From Halictus rubicundus (Eukaryota; Arthropoda; Insecta; Hymenoptera; Halictidae): 64,000 nucleotides of DNA. A model generated the notes under the pieces. It saw only the letters and a program-made list of their open reading frames with translations, did not search any database and was not told the origin of the DNA. The position numbers and the translations under genes were made by a program. Below are positions 60,566-64,000 of this stretch, piece by piece; position 1 is the first letter of the stretch, and every line of letters starts with the position of its first letter. The stretch lies in assembly GCF_050948215.1 (NCBI RefSeq), contig NC_135165.1, forward strand, positions 2,702,501-2,766,500, written 5' to 3'.

Positions 60566-60639
60566 TAGAAAGGAAATATTCTAGGTCGGAAGAAATATTT
60601 CCTTTTAGAGTTAAAATGGCTTCGAGTGGAAAGGGCTAA

Positions 60640-63600
60640 ATCAGGTGGAAGCGGGTGTAAGGCGCAAGGGTTGCAGTCGAGAACCCTGTGCAGGGTTGGT
60701 CCCCGTTGGTCTGGCATCGTGGAGGATACTGTTTTTCCAGGGGACTCCCGGTGGAAATGGATTTTTGCGTGGTCGTACACTCAGACTTCTGTCTACTACG
60801 TGGGTAGATATAGAGTCAGCAACGCCCACGACGTCGCCGCGATGCTGACCTGGCCAGGGGTGGTTGCGACGCGAAAATGTCAGACTGGCCGGCTGATACG
60901 TGTTACACCCACGCGCGGAAAAGTGGGGCAAAGTCGGCTCATTCATCCACTCATTCATAAAAGTGGGCGTAAGGGAAACAGACAAGGGTCGAACGGGGCG
61001 ACGAACAGACCCGCCGCGACGCGGGCTTCTTCTTCCTGGTTCTTCCGGCATTCCTGCGAAACGCGAAAATCTTTCGGAACGGATCAATGTTCAGATTGTG
61101 TCCCATCGGCTGCGTGGGCCATCGCATCGTTCATCCCCTATGGAACCGGGCACCCCCGGTCGATGCTGTCTAGGTCGCTGGAAATCGCTTCGGAAAATCG
61201 CCGGCGTGTACACATCCGTCTTCGGAATTACACCGACGACGCGGATCCAGTTATGCCGGCGATATATCATTAGGGTACCGCTCGAGAACGCGATCATTTG
61301 ACTGGGAATCGCCTCGCTGAAATAACCGCAAGCCCGAACCGCTCCTCCTGCTTTCCCGTTCCAACTCTCTCCGGACCTCTTCTACGACACGATCCTATCG
61401 ATCTGTTTTTCGTCTGACGCAACTACGATGACGTGCGTACCGAGATTATGGTCTGATTGAGTCACGGTTCTTTCGGGATCTCGCCATCCTCGAAAATTCC
61501 CCCGATCCGCCCGCTTTTTACTCGGACCTCGTGGTTTAATTAGCTTTTGTTTGTTCCGCCCGGCTTGCGTCAGTTCGTTCGAGCTACGCTAACGTCCAGG
61601 AATATCTTGTCACTCGTCGCTGAAATGCGAATCTTTTGTCAATTTGTTTATGGCGTTCGAGAATTTCTGAGCTTGCACAAAATGTAGTACAACTTCGACG
61701 TGATTGTTTTCACGATAGTAATGATCCCAGTCTCTCCCAGTTCGCGCAACCGTCTCGGACGCGAAACGGCGGCTAGCGAGTTCGGAAAAACATTCTTGTT
61801 TGCAAGGGGTTACACATAGCATAACGGATCCGTTCAGACACCGACCGGCCAACATTCTCGCTGGGAATGTTTTGTCCGGCGCAATATGTATCCGAACTTA
61901 TCGGGATCTGCACGAAAAGAGACGCGCGCACAGTGTGCATAATCCCTGTGATACGTTACTTTCCTCGATCTTTAAATCCTCTCTGGATCAGCACCCTAAA
62001 CCGTTCTTTCTCATTTGTTAGAAAAACTGTACTTATTTTATAAAAAAAACTAGAACGAAGGAGAATTATCTTTCCTGGCCAAGCAGGTTTCTCGGAGGTT
62101 CGATTTTGCATACGCGGGGTGGTCCAGGTATTGCGGATTTGGAGTAAATAAATGACGAAGTGGACAGATTTAACGGAATGCGAATGAATGGACTGGCAAC
62201 GTTTTCGCGAGGACTGCGTGGAGGTTCTCTCTCGCGGTGCCGCGCCGTTTACGTCCTCTTCATAAATGAATTGACCACGAGCGACGCACGGCGAATTGCC
62301 GTTTCATTATACGAGCTGTAAAGAGAAACAGAGGAATATTCGAAGAACGTGTTGAGGCAGGTTCGAGCATAGTAAGCATAAAATAAACTCGCAGACGCAT
62401 GGGGTTCTACGTATGCCTCACGCACGTACCGATGCAAAACGCGTGCAGCTGCGAGAATAATAGCGATTATACAACGCGAGAAAGCATCCAGCGGTCGCAC
62501 AATCCTCCTTCGATTTTGCGGACACGCTTGATCGCCAGAACATATCCGAAAATGATACAATGCGATGCAATTTCACGCGAGATCCGCATCTCGAGACACG
62601 GCAAAATCGTTTGTGCGAAACGTGACACTTCATTTCAGAATAACATAAACGATTTTTATCGAGTTTTTCAACTTAATTTCTTCGTGGCTCTGAAAAATTC
62701 CAGATGCCGCTTCTCTGACTCGACATTTTTACATTTTTCTCGGACTCCTACCCACGCATCAACTTTTTATTTTGCAGCAAGATTTTGCAGCCAGTATCTC
62801 GTTTAGCCACTGCACACGTTATCGCAGCGATAGTATATACGTTTTAGTGTGCGCGAGTGTAGGTGGGACGAGCGAACACATTATCCCCTATTTCCCAATA
62901 GCAACAGCGATATATTCGGCGGCGACGTTAAACAGTATTTCTATTCAAGCAACCGTCGCTCCCGGTAACTTGCGTGCCCCATAAATTTCCCGTTATTGTC
63001 GATTTTTTCCAAAGATTCCCGGGCTGCGCTCGGAATAATAAATAAAAGCGAAAAGGTCACGGCACGACATTTCGGCATCACGCGGTCGACGGTATTGGGA
63101 TATCATCCAGCGAAACTTCCTGGGTCCAGAAACGATTCTAACCTTTGACCTTCAGTCAACGTCTCCGTTTTTGGTCCGCCCGTGGACAGATTTGATCGAG
63201 CTCGCGTCTACTTTTACCAAATGTCAGCATCGTCGAGCGTCTCTGCCCGCAATCCTTAGCTCGACTGTACGTTGAAAATTATGTTGGAAGAAATGGGAAC
63301 ACGGTGCACGTTGCTCAGAATTTTCGCGATGTTACCGAACGCTCCCGGAACGGGGAGTATAACGCCGATAAACAAAATCGTTGCCGATGATTTAGGGGAC
63401 TACTAAACTCGCGCAAAATGACCGTCGAAACACCGTAAGCGCCGTGTGTATCGTCGATCCGTTGCTATCGTTGATATCCACGCATAACGCGGACGATAAA
63501 CCCGAATAGCGTCCGATCTGTCATTCCTACGCTAGAATATTCCTGATATTTATGCCGGTAACGTGCTCCAAAATCGAAGACGATATTACAAGGGGACGTA

Positions 63601-63814
63601 GGCGGGTCTCGGCTGCCACGAGGAGGATCTACGCAAGAACCCTGGGCATATATCCGGCGAAACACAATCCACGAAACCAGGGCTCCCACATTCTTATCGT
63701 ATCCTCTTTTCGGTGGCTAGACAACCCTTTCTCCAGGCGATCTGTTAGACACCCCAAAAATACGAGCGGTTGCTACGGCACTGCGGGCTGGACAGTGTTT
63801 TCATATGAAATCAG
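60640..63814. other. Noncoding stretch
   Basis: No gene is recognised. Overlapping frames at 60626-61273 (plus, 215 codons, starting inside the MITE) and 60641-61087 (minus) resemble nothing known. A minus frame at 61610-61855 ends in varied sequence (LHFVQAQKFSNAINKL) but has no family match I know. Confidence 0.55.
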
Positions 63815-64000
63815 TTAACCCTTAGCACTCGAATGGCGACTGTAAGGCGCAACTAAAAATTGCTGTATCATTATTCAAAATATTTTTTACATTATTAAAT
63901 TTGTTTGTATTTAACAAGTATTCTAAACGCTTCAGTATTGTACGAGTAAATTGCTCCATTTTCGTATGTATAACATGAAAACAAAATATATAGAAGAGAA
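63815..64000 (+). mobile_element. Family A TTAA element, cut by the window end
   Basis: It starts TTAACCCTTAGCACTCGAAT and follows the same variant as the copy at 59506 (GGCGACTGTAAGGCGCAACT, TGCTGTATCATTATTCAAAA, TTAAATTTGTTTGTATTTAA). At the window edge it has reached the AAAATATATAGAAG part, so about 60 bp, including the right terminus, should lie beyond. Confidence 0.8.

Larger units (their letters stand above)
59506..60639 (+). mobile_element. Family A element split by two nested elements
   Basis: The left part begins CTAACCCTTAGCACACGAAT and follows the A consensus (GGCGACTGTAAGGCGTCACT, ACATTATTAAATTTGTTTGT) to about 59672. The right part resumes at about 60568 with GGAAATATTCTAGGTCGGAA and ends CTTCGAGTGGAAAGGGCTAA. 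Both TTAA ends have mutated to CTAA. Removing the inner 893 or so bases leaves about 241 bp, close to the 249 bp of intact copies. The two inner elements are listed separately. Confidence 0.85.

Noticed and set aside
60626..61273. 215-codon plus frame
   Set aside because: It starts inside the terminus of a family A element and overlaps a 148-codon antisense frame. No recognisable family.

Overview
This 64 kb window is eukaryotic noncoding DNA from an insect. I found no complete protein-coding gene, no rRNA or tRNA gene and no CRISPR array. The insect assignment rests on many short TTAA-flanked piggyBac-type elements, a decayed mariner transposase and pogo/Tigger-like termini, in a CpG-rich background broken by AT-rich islands and abundant (CT)n/(GA)n microsatellites. 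The combination looks hymenopteran (a bee, ant or wasp), but that is inference and no species marker is visible. The absence of recognisable exons suggests a gene-poor intergenic interval or a very large intron. Most open frames in the window are unrelated to known families, overlap open frames on the opposite strand, and look like chance products of GC-rich sequence.

What the window does hold is a layered record of transposable elements. (1) Family A, about 249 bp, has termini TTAACCCTTTGCACTCG and occurs at 11556-11804, 17694-18183 (with another A copy nested at 17790-18034), 33715-33963, 59506-60639 (split by two other elements) and 63815 to the window end. (2) Family B, termini TTAACACTAGGTTTACGG, occurs at 11801-12018, sharing one TTAA with the adjacent A copy, and at 42564-42746. 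B-related sequence is also built into every monomer of the ~253 bp tandem array at 23401-24413. (3) Family C, termini TTAACACTAGAACGAC, occurs at 22607-22821 and 39918-40142. (4) Single TTAA-bounded elements lie at 30021-30240 and, less certainly, 44535-44743. (5) A ~405 bp TA-flanked element with ~94 bp terminal inverted repeats occurs at 16349-16754 and 60162-60565. (6) Two further inverted-repeat elements lie at 31830-32302 and 59673-60159. (7) A mariner transposase C-terminus remains at 14119-14373.

Tandem and dispersed repeats make up a second layer: a 4-copy ~318 bp array at 26302-27582, a 2-copy ~243 bp duplication at 14961-15447, a diverged duplication at 53078/53598, a retroposon-like dispersed repeat at 5930 and 20430, and a three-copy pogo/Tigger-like repeat at 9678, 13366 and 37624. 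The GC-rich stretches 12420-12890 and 50500-51680 are the likeliest places for promoters or first exons, but no gene can be assigned. The rest is single-copy-looking sequence in which I see nothing specific. The most interesting structures are the MITE-bearing satellite, the self-nested and triple-nested elements, and the two A and B elements that share one TTAA.
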